The position numbers and the translations under genes were made by a program. DNA of 64,000 bases from CBDHCC01 sp965219235. GTDB lineage: Bacteria; Pseudomonadota; Alphaproteobacteria; Sphingomonadales; Sphingomonadaceae. Shown piece after piece: positions 1 to 7,173 of the stretch (position 1 is the stretch's first letter; each line of letters begins with the position of its first letter). The stretch spans positions 930,001 to 994,000 of the forward strand of contig OZ244721.1 in assembly GCA_965219235.1 (NCBI GenBank), read 5' to 3'. The notes below the pieces were generated by a model. It saw only the letters and a list, made by a program, of their open reading frames with translations, ran no database searches and was not told where the DNA came from.

Positions 1-969
1 ATCGCCACCGCGCGGAACGACGCCGCGGCGCAGACGAAGGCGCTCACCGGCATCCTCGCCTCCGGCGCCGCCCCGGCCAAGGAGCAGGCGGTGTTCAACA
101 CCAGCCTGGCGACCCGCGCCTTCGACGCGAAGGACTACGCGGCGGCGATGCGCTACGCCCAGGCGGCCAAGGCGGCCGGCGCCACCGACCCCAATCTCGA
201 CCTGATCGTCGCCCAGGTCCAGGCCGGGCAGGAGAACTATCCCGACGCGATCCGGTCCTTTCGCGCGCTGATCGCCGCCGACGAGGCCGCCGGCCGCAAG
301 GCGCCCGAGGGCTATTACAGCCGCGTGGCGCAGTACGCCTACAAGGTCGGCGAGCCGCAGGGCCTGAACACCGCGCTGCGCGACTGGATAAAGGCCTATC
401 CCTCGCCAAAGACCTGGCACGACGCGGTGCTGACGTCGCTCGCGGTCGGCAAGTACGACCCGGGTGCCCAGCTCGACTACCTCCGCCTGCTGCGCGCCGC
501 CGATGCGATGACGAAGGACGAGTGGCGCAGCTATGCGGAGCTCGCCTCCTACGCCAACCTGAACGGCGAGGTCGTGGCGGTCGTCGACGCCGGCAAGGCG
601 GCGGGAACGCTCAACCCCTCCGACGTCCAGGAGTTCTACTCGCGCGCCAAGGCCAAATCGGCGGCGGATCGCGCGTCCCTGGTGAACGAGGCGAAGGCGG
701 CCCCGTCCAAGACGCAGGCCCAGCCGATCGCGGCGGTGGCCGACGCATTGTCGGGCTATGGCGACTATGCCGCCGCGATCCCGCTCTACCAGTCGGCGCT
801 TTCCAAGCCGGACGCGAACGCCGACGAGGTGAACACGCGGCTCGGCATCGCGCAGGCCCTGTCCGGCGACTACGCCGCGGCGAAGGCGAGCTTCGCCAAG
901 GTGCGGGGCGCGCGCCAGCCGCTCGCCGGCTACTGGAGCCTGTGGGCCGACCAGCGCGCCGGCGCCTGA
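1..969 (+). CDS. TPR-like repeat protein, 5' end outside window
   Basis: The reading frame is open from base 1 to the TGA at 967-969, so the gene begins upstream; the first in-window GTG (91) is unlikely to be the true start. The roughly 320 visible residues are Ala-rich and helical, with repeated units of the tetratricopeptide kind (for example around DYAAAMRYAQAAKAAG, NYPDAIRSF and DYAAAIPLYQSAL). They end in a unit followed by WSLWADQRAGA. Such repeats usually mediate protein-protein contact. No catalytic motif is visible and no specific family is recognised. The missing N-terminus prevents a call on location. Codon use matches the chromosome. Confidence 0.7.
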   Translation: MATARNDAAAQTKALTGILASGAAPAKEQAVFNTSLATRAFDAKDYAAAMRYAQAAKAAGATDPNLDLIVAQVQAGQENYPDAIRSFRALIAADEAAGRKAPEGYYSRVAQYAYKVGEPQGLNTALRDWIKAYPSPKTWHDAVLTSLAVGKYDPGAQLDYLRLLRAADAMTKDEWRSYAELASYANLNGEVVAVVDAGKAAGTLNPSDVQEFYSRAKAKSAADRASLVNEAKAAPSKTQAQPIAAVADALSGYGDYAAAIPLYQSALSKPDANADEVNTRLGIAQALSGDYAAAKASFAKVRGARQPLAGYWSLWADQRAGA

Positions 970-1122
970 AGGATCTCGGGCGGGTCCCTCGCGTCGGGAC
1001 CCGCCCGGACCCGATGCCGCCCTGTCCCGTTTTGCAACGCGGCGTCCGGCGGGACTGGCCGCTGAGTCGGCCACCCTATAGGCCATGGCCCTCACGGCAA
1101 CGGGGCGGGCGAGAACGAGCGG

Positions 1123-2808
1123 GTGGCGCGATTCGACGACATGATCGACACGGTGGTCGCGCGCGCCGGCGGCAGCGCGGCGCTGCGGGCGGTCGGTTGG
1201 CAGCAGCTCGTCGATCTTCTCGCCCGCTCCCCCGAGGAGCCCGTCCAGGCGGAGCGGGCCTACGACGCGCTCGAGACGTGGCGGCCCGCCGCCTCCGCCG
1301 GCCGCCGCGCCCGGACCTGCGCCACGGTCGCCGACCGCCCGATGCCCGAGCGTCTGTTCGAGCATCTGGCGCTCGACGACCCCGCCATCGCGGCCCCGGT
1401 GCTGGTCTCCGCGCCGGTGCCGGACGGAGCGCTGATCGCGCTCCTCCCCCGGCTGAGCGGACCGGCGCGCGCCCAGCTTCGCAATCGGGCGCGCCAGTCC
1501 GACGCGCTGCGACGGGCGTTGGACGCCTATGGTCCGGCGGATCGCGCGCTGGAGACGGCGGCCGACCGCATCGACGACGCGACGGTGGCGGCGGAGACGG
1601 AGGACGCGCCGCCCGCGCCGGACCGCGCGCCGCGCGCGGACAGCGACGCCTCGCCGGTGACGATCCGCGCGCTCGTCGATCGCATCGACCGCTTTCGGCA
1701 GGTCCGTCCGCGCCGCGCCGCCGCGCCCGCCGAGCGCCCGCCCGCCCAGCGCCCGTCCCGGCGCGGCGCGGTCGCCCACTTCGCCTTCGAGACGGATCGT
1801 GGTGGGATCGTGCGCTGGACCGACGCCCCGGCGCGCGGTGCCGTGATCGGCCTCGCCCTGTCGGAAGCCGCCCTGGACGACGGTCCCGGCGTGGACGCCC
1901 CGGCGGCGGAGCTGTTCGGGCGGCGGGCACCGATCGCGGGCGCCCGGCTCGTCCTGCCGGCGGGTTCGCCGATGGCCGGCGTGTGGCGGTTCCACGCGAC
2001 CCCCGTCTTCGCGCCGTCGGACGGGCGCTTCACCGGCTATGCCGGCCAGGCGCGGCGGCGCTCGGGGCCGGAGGGCGCGGGGGTGGAGAACGCCCAGCCC
2101 TGGCCGCTCGCCCGCTCCGGCGACGTCCGGCAGCTGGTCCATGAACTCAAGACGCCGCTCAACGCGATCATCGGCTTCTCGGAGCTGATCGGCGAGGAGC
2201 TGCTCGGACCCGTGCCCGCCGCCTATCGCGAGCACGCGGCGGCGATCCGCGGCCAGGGGCTGGCGGTGCTCGCCTCGATCGACGACGTCGACCTCTCCGC
2301 GCGACTGGACGCGGGCGCGGGGTCGGGCGTCGACTCCGGCACCGCCGCGGACGACGTGGGCGACCTGACCGCCGCCGTGGCCGCCGCGCTGGCGCGGATC
2401 GACCCGCGGGGCGACGCCTCGTCCTTCGCGCCCCGTCTCGGCGACGAGCGGTGGGTGTGCCTCGACCGGCCGGGGATCGACCGCGCGGTCGGGCGGCTGC
2501 TGTCCGGTCTCGCCGGCGCGGCCGCGCGCGGAGAGCGGCTGGCGGTGACCGTGACCGGGCGCAAGCGGCCCCGACTGCGGGTGGCGACGCCGCGCGCTCT
2601 GGCTCAGCTCGACCCGGAGGCGCTCGCGGCGCTGCGCCTGCCGGAGGGCCACACCGCGCCGGGCGCGCCGCTGCTCGGTCTCACCTTCACGCTGCGCCTC
2701 GTCCGCCGGCTGGCGGAGCGGGCCGGGGGAGAGCTGCGCGTCGACGCGTCGGAGTTTACCTTGTTCTTACCGCCCGCCATGCAGGACCGGAGCGAACGCC
2801 GCCAATAG
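1123..2808 (+). CDS. Sensor histidine kinase with intact HisKA but degenerate ATPase domain
   Basis: 561 aa from a GTG start. The first 330 residues are Ala/Arg/Asp-rich, have no clear membrane span and may include a PAS-like segment around 230-310. A clear HisKA dimerisation and phosphoacceptor helix follows, with H340 in HELKTPLNAIIGFSEL. The C-terminal third sits where HATPase_c belongs and ends with a G2-like stretch (GLTFTLRLVRRLAERAGGEL), but no convincing N-box Asn or DxGxG box can be found. It may therefore be a phosphotransfer or pseudo-kinase protein rather than an active autokinase. Its stop overlaps the ribosome-binding site of the deacetylase gene 8 bp downstream, so the two are probably co-transcribed. 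Confidence 0.75.
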   Translation: MARFDDMIDTVVARAGGSAALRAVGWQQLVDLLARSPEEPVQAERAYDALETWRPAASAGRRARTCATVADRPMPERLFEHLALDDPAIAAPVLVSAPVPDGALIALLPRLSGPARAQLRNRARQSDALRRALDAYGPADRALETAADRIDDATVAAETEDAPPAPDRAPRADSDASPVTIRALVDRIDRFRQVRPRRAAAPAERPPAQRPSRRGAVAHFAFETDRGGIVRWTDAPARGAVIGLALSEAALDDGPGVDAPAAELFGRRAPIAGARLVLPAGSPMAGVWRFHATPVFAPSDGRFTGYAGQARRRSGPEGAGVENAQPWPLARSGDVRQLVHELKTPLNAIIGFSELIGEELLGPVPAAYREHAAAIRGQGLAVLASIDDVDLSARLDAGAGSGVDSGTAADDVGDLTAAVAAALARIDPRGDASSFAPRLGDERWVCLDRPGIDRAVGRLLSGLAGAAARGERLAVTVTGRKRPRLRVATPRALAQLDPEALAALRLPEGHTAPGAPLLGLTFTLRLVRRLAERAGGELRVDASEFTLFLPPAMQDRSERRQ

Positions 2809-2816
2809 GAGTCCCG

Positions 2817-3869
2817 TTGCCAGCCCACCGCCCCGAACGCCGCAAGGATCGCCGCTCCGCCGGCCGCATCGACCGGCCGGCCCGGCGCGAGGACCTGGCG
2901 CGCCTGCCCGACGACTGGCGGCCCGTCTTCCTCATCTTCGTGGACACCGAGGAGGAGTTCGACTGGGCCGGGCCGCAGCGGCGCGAGAACACGTCCACCC
3001 GCCATGTCCCCGCCATCGCCGAAGGGCAGGCGCGGCTGGCGGCGGGGGGCGCGCGCCCCGTCTATCTGGTCGATTGGCCGATCGCCCACGACCCGTGCGC
3101 GCGCGACCTGCTGGGCGGCTACGCGGCGGCGGGGGAGGCGGCCGTCGGGCTGCACCTCCACCCCTGGGTCAACCCGCCCTTCGACGAGGACGTCCACGGC
3201 TACAACAGCTTCGCCGGCAACCTGCCGCCGGCGCTGGAGGAGGACAAGATCCGGCGCTTGCGGGACCGCGTCGCCTCCGCGTTCGGCGTGGCGCCTCTGT
3301 GCTACCGCGCCGGCCGCTACGGGGTGGGGCCGAACACCGCCGCCATCCTGGAGCGGCTGGGCCTCGGGGTCGACTGTTCGGCGCGCTCCTCCTTCTCCTA
3401 CCGCGACGAGGGCGGGCCGGACTTCAGCCGCCACGGCGCCAGCCCGTGGTGGGTGGGGCCGACCCGCCGCCTGCTGGAGGTGCCGCTGGGCGTGGCGCAC
3501 CTGGGCCTTCTCGGCCGCCGGGCGCCGATGGCGCTGCGGACGGCGGGCGAGGGTCCGCTGCGCGGGCTCCTGGCGCGCGGCGGCCTGTTCCGCCGCATCC
3601 CGCTGACCCCGGAGGGCACCCGCCCGGACGAGATCGTCGCGGCGATCGACCGGCTGGTGGCCGACCGCGCCCCGGTCCTGTCCTTCTCCTTCCACTCGCC
3701 CTCGCTGGAGCCGGGGCACACGCCCTATGTCCGCGACCGCGCCGACCTGCGCGCCTTCTGGCGCTGGTGGGACGCGGCGCTGGACCGGCTGGCGTTCCAC
3801 GGCGTGCCCGGGGGGACGGTGGGCCATGTGCTGCGCGCGGCGGAGCGGGCGCGCGGGGCCGCGGCCTGA
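2817..3869 (+). CDS. WalW-like polysaccharide deacetylase family protein
   Basis: 350 aa from a TTG start, chosen because AGGAG lies 5 bases upstream, overlapping the previous stop. The frame is open further upstream, but that part lies inside the kinase gene. Residues from about 38 (VFLIFVDTEEEFDW) resemble the carbohydrate esterase 4 (NodB) fold as seen in WalW-type proteins: an early acidic motif, GLHLHPWVNPPF as the metal-binding His motif, and a late FSFHSPSLEPGHTPY segment. Members act on surface or secreted polysaccharides; the substrate here is unknown. No signal peptide is apparent. Pairing with a histidine kinase suggests regulated envelope polysaccharide modification, which is inference. 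Confidence 0.75.
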   Translation: MPAHRPERRKDRRSAGRIDRPARREDLARLPDDWRPVFLIFVDTEEEFDWAGPQRRENTSTRHVPAIAEGQARLAAGGARPVYLVDWPIAHDPCARDLLGGYAAAGEAAVGLHLHPWVNPPFDEDVHGYNSFAGNLPPALEEDKIRRLRDRVASAFGVAPLCYRAGRYGVGPNTAAILERLGLGVDCSARSSFSYRDEGGPDFSRHGASPWWVGPTRRLLEVPLGVAHLGLLGRRAPMALRTAGEGPLRGLLARGGLFRRIPLTPEGTRPDEIVAAIDRLVADRAPVLSFSFHSPSLEPGHTPYVRDRADLRAFWRWWDAALDRLAFHGVPGGTVGHVLRAAERARGAAA

Positions 3870-3919
3870 CCCCGCCGCCGCTTGTCAGCGCGGTCCGCGG
3901 TCCGCTAGCGCGCCGGGCG

Positions 3920-3994
3920 GGGCCTGTAGCTCAACGGTAGAGCAAGCCGCTCATAACGGCCAGGTTGGGGGTTCGAATCCCTCCAGGCCCACCA
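3920..3994 (+). tRNA. tRNA-Ile2 (CAT anticodon), possibly tRNA-Met
   Basis: Full cloverleaf of 75 nt with encoded CCA. Acceptor GGGCCTG pairs with CAGGCCC, the D stem is GCTC/GAGC, the anticodon loop is CTCATAA (CAT at 3952-3954), and the T arm is GGGGG-TTCGAAT-CCCTC. C4-G69 and C5-G68 in the acceptor are determinants for the lysidine-modified isoleucine tRNA, so Ile2 is preferred over elongator Met. The first anticodon-stem pair is an A-C mismatch. Confidence 0.85.
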
Positions 3995-4358
3995 TCGCGC
4001 GGCGGCGCGGTCCGCCCGGAGGCGCGAGGCGAACGCGTCCAGCGGCATCGGCCGCGCGATGTGGCCTTCGTCGACGGCGGCGTGGCGTGCGATTTGGGCG
4101 CGCGACCTGGGCGTGCGCCGCTTCGACGGTTCGCCCGCGCCGCGCGTGGGCTTCGTGCTCGGCAAGCGGTTCTAGAGCAGGATGGCGCCACATTGAATTG
4201 TCATTGCGAGGAGCGAAGCGACGCGGCGATCCAGGATGGGCGCCGGTCTGGATCGCTTCGCTCCGCTCGCGAAGACGGGGCCGGTTCCCTCCAATGTCAT
4301 CAAGCTGTAGGCCGCGGCGCTTGCCCCTCCGGGCGTGCGGTCGCTAAGGCGGCCTGGT
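3995..4358. other. Intergenic stretch between two tRNA genes
   Basis: 364 bp without a supportable gene. It holds the palindromic repeat at 4199-4276. A short open frame ending ...APRVGFVLGKRF just before a TAG at 4173 has no start or context to support it. Nothing else is seen. Confidence 0.6.
4199..4276. repeat. REP-like imperfect palindrome (CATTGCGAG/GGATCGCTTCGC family)
   Basis: The left half has TCATTGCGAGGAGCGAAGC and GCGATCCAG; the right half returns as CTGGATCGCTTCGCTCCGC and TCGCGAAGACG. This gives a long imperfect inverted repeat of the kind often scattered between genes in alphaproteobacterial chromosomes. It lies outside the mobile element. Confidence 0.7.
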
Positions 4359-4435
<77 letters not shown>

Positions 4436-4572
4436 AAACTTTAATTTCAGACGATCTTAATCAATGCCAACTCGTCCCATAAATTACTGTTTTGAAGGCT
4501 TTTTACACGTTAATTTGAGTTCAAGCCGGTTCAAGGGGTCTCGCTCCAGCTTGCCAAAAATGTGGTAATCGC

Positions 4573-4607
4573 GTTGGTATGATGGTATTCTCCTCGCAGA
4601 TACCAAC
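4573..4607. promoter_or_regulatory. Inverted repeat GTTGGTAT/ATACCAAC at the integrase start
   Basis: GTTGGTAT (4573-4580) and ATACCAAC (4600-4607) are exact inverted copies, 19 bp apart; the second abuts the integrase ATG and a related TGGTAT lies between them. GTTGGTAT recurs at 23540-23547 near the right junction. Sites at both ends are what integrase arm-binding or excisionase sites look like, and the position also suits autoregulation of int. Confidence 0.5.
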
Positions 4608-5843
4608 ATGCTTACAGACACCGCAATCCGCGCCCTCAAGGCCGACTCTCGCCCGATCAAAAAATCGGACGGCGGCGGCCTGTTTATTTACGTCACGCCC
4701 GAGGGCAGCAAGCTTTGGCGATTGGCTTACCGATTCCACGGCAAGCAAAAGCTGCTCTCGGGTGGCTCCTATCCACTCGTGAAACTAGCCGACGCTCGCA
4801 AATGGCGTGACGAAGCGAAGATAGACTTGCGCGCCGGTCGTGACCCCTCCGCTGTGCGAAAGGCGGAAAAGCAGGCGTGGAAGGACGCCCAGGCCAATTC
4901 CTTTGAAGAGGTTGCGAAGGAATGGATCGAGGTGCGGCGCTGCGCATGGACGCCACGCTATGCCGGGGTGATCGAACGGCGGTTGAGTGAGGACATTTAT
5001 CCTTCCCTGGGCAAGGTTCCGATCACCGCAATCGATCCGCAGATGCTGCTCGCCGCACTTCGCAAGATCGAAGCCCGCGGTTCGATTGAAATGGCGCACC
5101 GGGTCCGCAACTATTGCAGCGAGGTCTTCCGCTTTGCCATCGCGATGGAAAAATGCCGGAGCGATCCAAGCCGCGACATTGGCCCCGCCATGAAGAAACC
5201 GCCGCCGGTGAAGCACATGGCCAAGATCGAGGCGAAAGACCTGCCGGCCTTTTTCGCGCGGCTCAATCAGGATCAGGGCGAAGCGATGAGCCATCTTGCG
5301 CTGCGCCTGACCATTCAAACGATGGTTCGCACGCAGGAAACGCGGTTTGCGGAATGGAGTGAGTTCGAACGGCTAGATACCACCAACCCGCTATGGCGTA
5401 TCCCTGCGCAGCGGATGAAAATGCGCAGCGAGCATCTGGTGCCGCTCTCACCTCAGACGGTGAAGCTATTGCGCGAGATCGAGGACGCCAATCCATTCCG
5501 CGCCGCAGGCAACGAGCGGCTGGGCAAATTCCTCTTTCCCGTTGCCAGCAGCAAAACTTGCACGATCAGCGAAAACCGGATGCTCGACATCATGTATCGC
5601 ATCGGCTTGCGCGGTAAGGCCACGGTCCACGGTTTTCGCGGCCTCGCCAGCACCGTGCTCAATGAGTCGGGCCTGTTCGAGCCGGACTGGATCGAAGTGC
5701 AGCTCGCCCATGTCCCGCGAGGGGTGCGCGCCGCTTACAATTCAGCGCGCTACCTCAATCAGCGCAAGGACATGATGCGCTGGTGGTCGGATTATCTGGC
5801 GAAGGCCGAGCAAGCAGGACTGACTGCTGGCGGTCCCGCGTGA
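4608..5843 (+). CDS. int: Tyrosine recombinase (site-specific integrase, P4/DUF4102 type)
   Basis: 411 aa. Residues 1-90 form the arm-type DNA-binding domain of the DUF4102 family (SDGGGLFIYVTPEGSKLWRLAYRF ... GSYPLVKLADAR), followed by a SAM-like core-binding domain. The catalytic domain has R241 (MVRTQETRFAEW), H341-GF-R344, H368 and the nucleophile Y377 (RAAYNSARYL). It cuts and joins the tRNA-Pro att sites. Length and the ending (MMRWWSDYL) are usual for tRNA-targeting island integrases. Its 3' end overlaps the convergent alpA-like gene by about 50 bp. Confidence 0.95.
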   Translation: MLTDTAIRALKADSRPIKKSDGGGLFIYVTPEGSKLWRLAYRFHGKQKLLSGGSYPLVKLADARKWRDEAKIDLRAGRDPSAVRKAEKQAWKDAQANSFEEVAKEWIEVRRCAWTPRYAGVIERRLSEDIYPSLGKVPITAIDPQMLLAALRKIEARGSIEMAHRVRNYCSEVFRFAIAMEKCRSDPSRDIGPAMKKPPPVKHMAKIEAKDLPAFFARLNQDQGEAMSHLALRLTIQTMVRTQETRFAEWSEFERLDTTNPLWRIPAQRMKMRSEHLVPLSPQTVKLLREIEDANPFRAAGNERLGKFLFPVASSKTCTISENRMLDIMYRIGLRGKATVHGFRGLASTVLNESGLFEPDWIEVQLAHVPRGVRAAYNSARYLNQRKDMMRWWSDYLAKAEQAGLTAGGPA

Positions 5844-6064
5844 GCCTCAGCGCCTTCGGCAGTCGTTCGGCTGACCCGCCCATAGCTTGCGGGATCGGCG
5901 ATCCAGCCATTGATGGCGGATTCGTGCCAGCCCGCGCCGTGGACGCTGATCCTCACCTGCGGCGGGAACGTGCCTTCGGCGATCTTGCGATACAGCGTCG
6001 AGCGGGACAGGCCGGTGCGGTCGAGCACGGTCTTGAGGCGGATAATTTTTTCAGTGTTGGACAT
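5792..6064 (-). CDS. AlpA-family transcriptional regulator
   Basis: 90 aa when started at MSNTEKIIRL; an upstream in-frame ATG at 6079 would add five residues and no ribosome-binding site clearly decides. The N-terminal half is the short MerR-like helix-turn-helix typical of AlpA proteins: LKTVLDRTGLSRSTLYRKIAEGTFPPQVRIS followed by GWHESAINGWI. AlpA-type proteins activate integrase or excisionase genes in prophages and islands. Convergent overlap with int suggests a role in excision control, which is inference. The last 25 residues are Ala/Thr-rich and not conserved in the family. Confidence 0.8.
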   Translation of the reverse strand: MSNTEKIIRLKTVLDRTGLSRSTLYRKIAEGTFPPQVRISVHGAGWHESAINGWIADPASYGRVSRTTAEGAEAHAGPPAVSPACSAFAR

Positions 6065-6490
6065 GGGACGCACTTTCATTCCTTGACTGTCATTGGCTCC
6101 CCATGAGCCGAGAATTGGCGAGGCCGGCGGGCCGCGCAAGAGCCTTTTCGGGGTCAGCGAACGCAAACGCGCGCAAGGCGGCACAGGGCGGCGAACGGTT
6201 AGGGATGACTAGGGAAGAGTGCGGCCGACGGCGGACGGTGGGACTTGGCGGTTCCGGGTGGGAACAAAATTTGGTGACGCAGCCGAAATTGCCTCGCCTG
6301 TCGCGATATTGGCCCTAGCGCACGCAGAATTGCGGCGATGGAGGACGCATTCCGCGCCAGTGACGTTGGTTGTCAGCGGTTGCGATTCGGGTTTCCAGAC
6401 AGCGTGGCGGATCATCCGCTAAGCGAAGCTTTTGCTGAATCAGCGTTCGGCGTCACTTGACGCCGAACGCTGCTACGGATAGGAGGGGCG
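6065..6490. other. Intergenic region between alpA-like gene and higB
   Basis: About 425 bp without a supportable gene. It must hold the promoter of the alpA-like gene (leftward) and that of higBA and perhaps the defence operon (rightward). The only striking element is the perfect palindrome at 6441-6472. A weak GGCTC-CCCAT-GAGCC hairpin lies at 6095-6109. Confidence 0.55.
6441..6472. promoter_or_regulatory. Perfect 15-bp-arm palindrome, probable HigA operator
   Basis: CAGCGTTCGGCGTCA (6441-6455), a CT spacer, then the exact inverse complement TGACGCCGAACGCTG (6458-6472). It ends 8 bp before the AGGAGG ribosome-binding site of higB (6481-6486). There is no T-tract on either strand, which argues against a terminator. 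HigA antitoxins bind such palindromes to repress their own operon. Confidence 0.65.
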
Positions 6491-6781
6491 ATGAAGATTC
6501 GGAACGTGATCCACAAGGGGTTGCGGCGCTTTATTGAGGATGATGACGCCAGCGGGTTGCAGCCCGCCGTCGTCGTCAAAGTGCAGCGCATCGTCTCCTT
6601 TCTCCAGGACATGGAGCAGGAGGACGAGCTTCGCACGGTGCAGAGCTGGAAAGCGCACATGCTGACCGGCGACCGCAAGGGAACGTGGAGCCTGTCCGTC
6701 ACGCGGAACTGGCGAATAACGTTTCGGATCGACCGCGAGGAAATCGAGATCATCGACCTCGATTATGAAGATTATCATTAG
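6491..6781 (+). CDS. higB: HigB-type toxin (RelE superfamily mRNA interferase)
   Basis: 96 aa, strong AGGAGG 6 bases before the ATG. The sequence has the RelE/HigB fold pattern: an N-terminal helix IHKGLRRFIEDDDASGLQP, central helices, then the strands SWKAHMLTGDRKGTWSLSVTRNWRITFRID ending IIDLDYEDYH. Family members cleave ribosome-bound mRNA. The antitoxin gene starts 23 bp downstream, giving the toxin-first order typical of higBA. It may stabilise the element or guard the defence operon that follows. Confidence 0.9.
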   Translation: MKIRNVIHKGLRRFIEDDDASGLQPAVVVKVQRIVSFLQDMEQEDELRTVQSWKAHMLTGDRKGTWSLSVTRNWRITFRIDREEIEIIDLDYEDYH

Positions 6782-6803
6782 GAACTGGCACTAGGAGCTG
6801 GAT

Positions 6804-7139
6804 ATGAGCGCAATCGCAGGCCTCCGCATGAAGAACCCGGCGCATCCGGGCGGCTTCGTGAAGTCCGAGATTATCGAGCCGCTGGGCCTCTCGGTGACGG
6901 CGGCGGCGCAGGTGCTGGGCGTCACCCGCGCGACGCTATCGACCCTGCTCAACGAGCATTCGCAGCTTTCGTCCGAAATGGCGCTGCGGATAGAAAAGGC
7001 GTTCGGCGTTTCGATGGACACGCTGATGCGTATGCAGAACAGCTACGACATCGCGCAGGCACGAAAGCGCGAGGGGGAGATCAGCGTTGCGCCGTTCAAG
7101 GGTCGGCCCGGCGATGCTCGTCCGTCCGCAGCATATTGA
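6804..7139 (+). CDS. higA: HigA-type antitoxin (XRE-family helix-turn-helix)
   Basis: 111 aa. It starts with the HigA signature MKNPAHPGGFVKSEIIEPLGLSVTAAAQVLGV, followed by the HTH TRATLSTLLNEHSQLSSEMALRIEKAFGVSMDTLMRMQ. It neutralises HigB by binding it and is expected to repress the operon through the palindrome at 6441-6472. The C-terminal 25 residues extend past the usual core. The methyltransferase start lies 34 bp downstream, so read-through transcription of the defence genes is possible. Confidence 0.9.
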   Translation: MSAIAGLRMKNPAHPGGFVKSEIIEPLGLSVTAAAQVLGVTRATLSTLLNEHSQLSSEMALRIEKAFGVSMDTLMRMQNSYDIAQARKREGEISVAPFKGRPGDARPSAAY

Positions 7140-7173
7140 AACGCAGGCAGCCCTCAATGGCCGCAGCGTAAGT

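Noticed and set aside
4053..4173. Short frame ending APRVGFVLGKRF, like an outer membrane protein tail
   Set aside because: No start, no upstream body; too short to support.
6441..6472. Palindrome as an intrinsic terminator
   Set aside because: No T-tract on either strand, and it sits just upstream of a ribosome-binding site.
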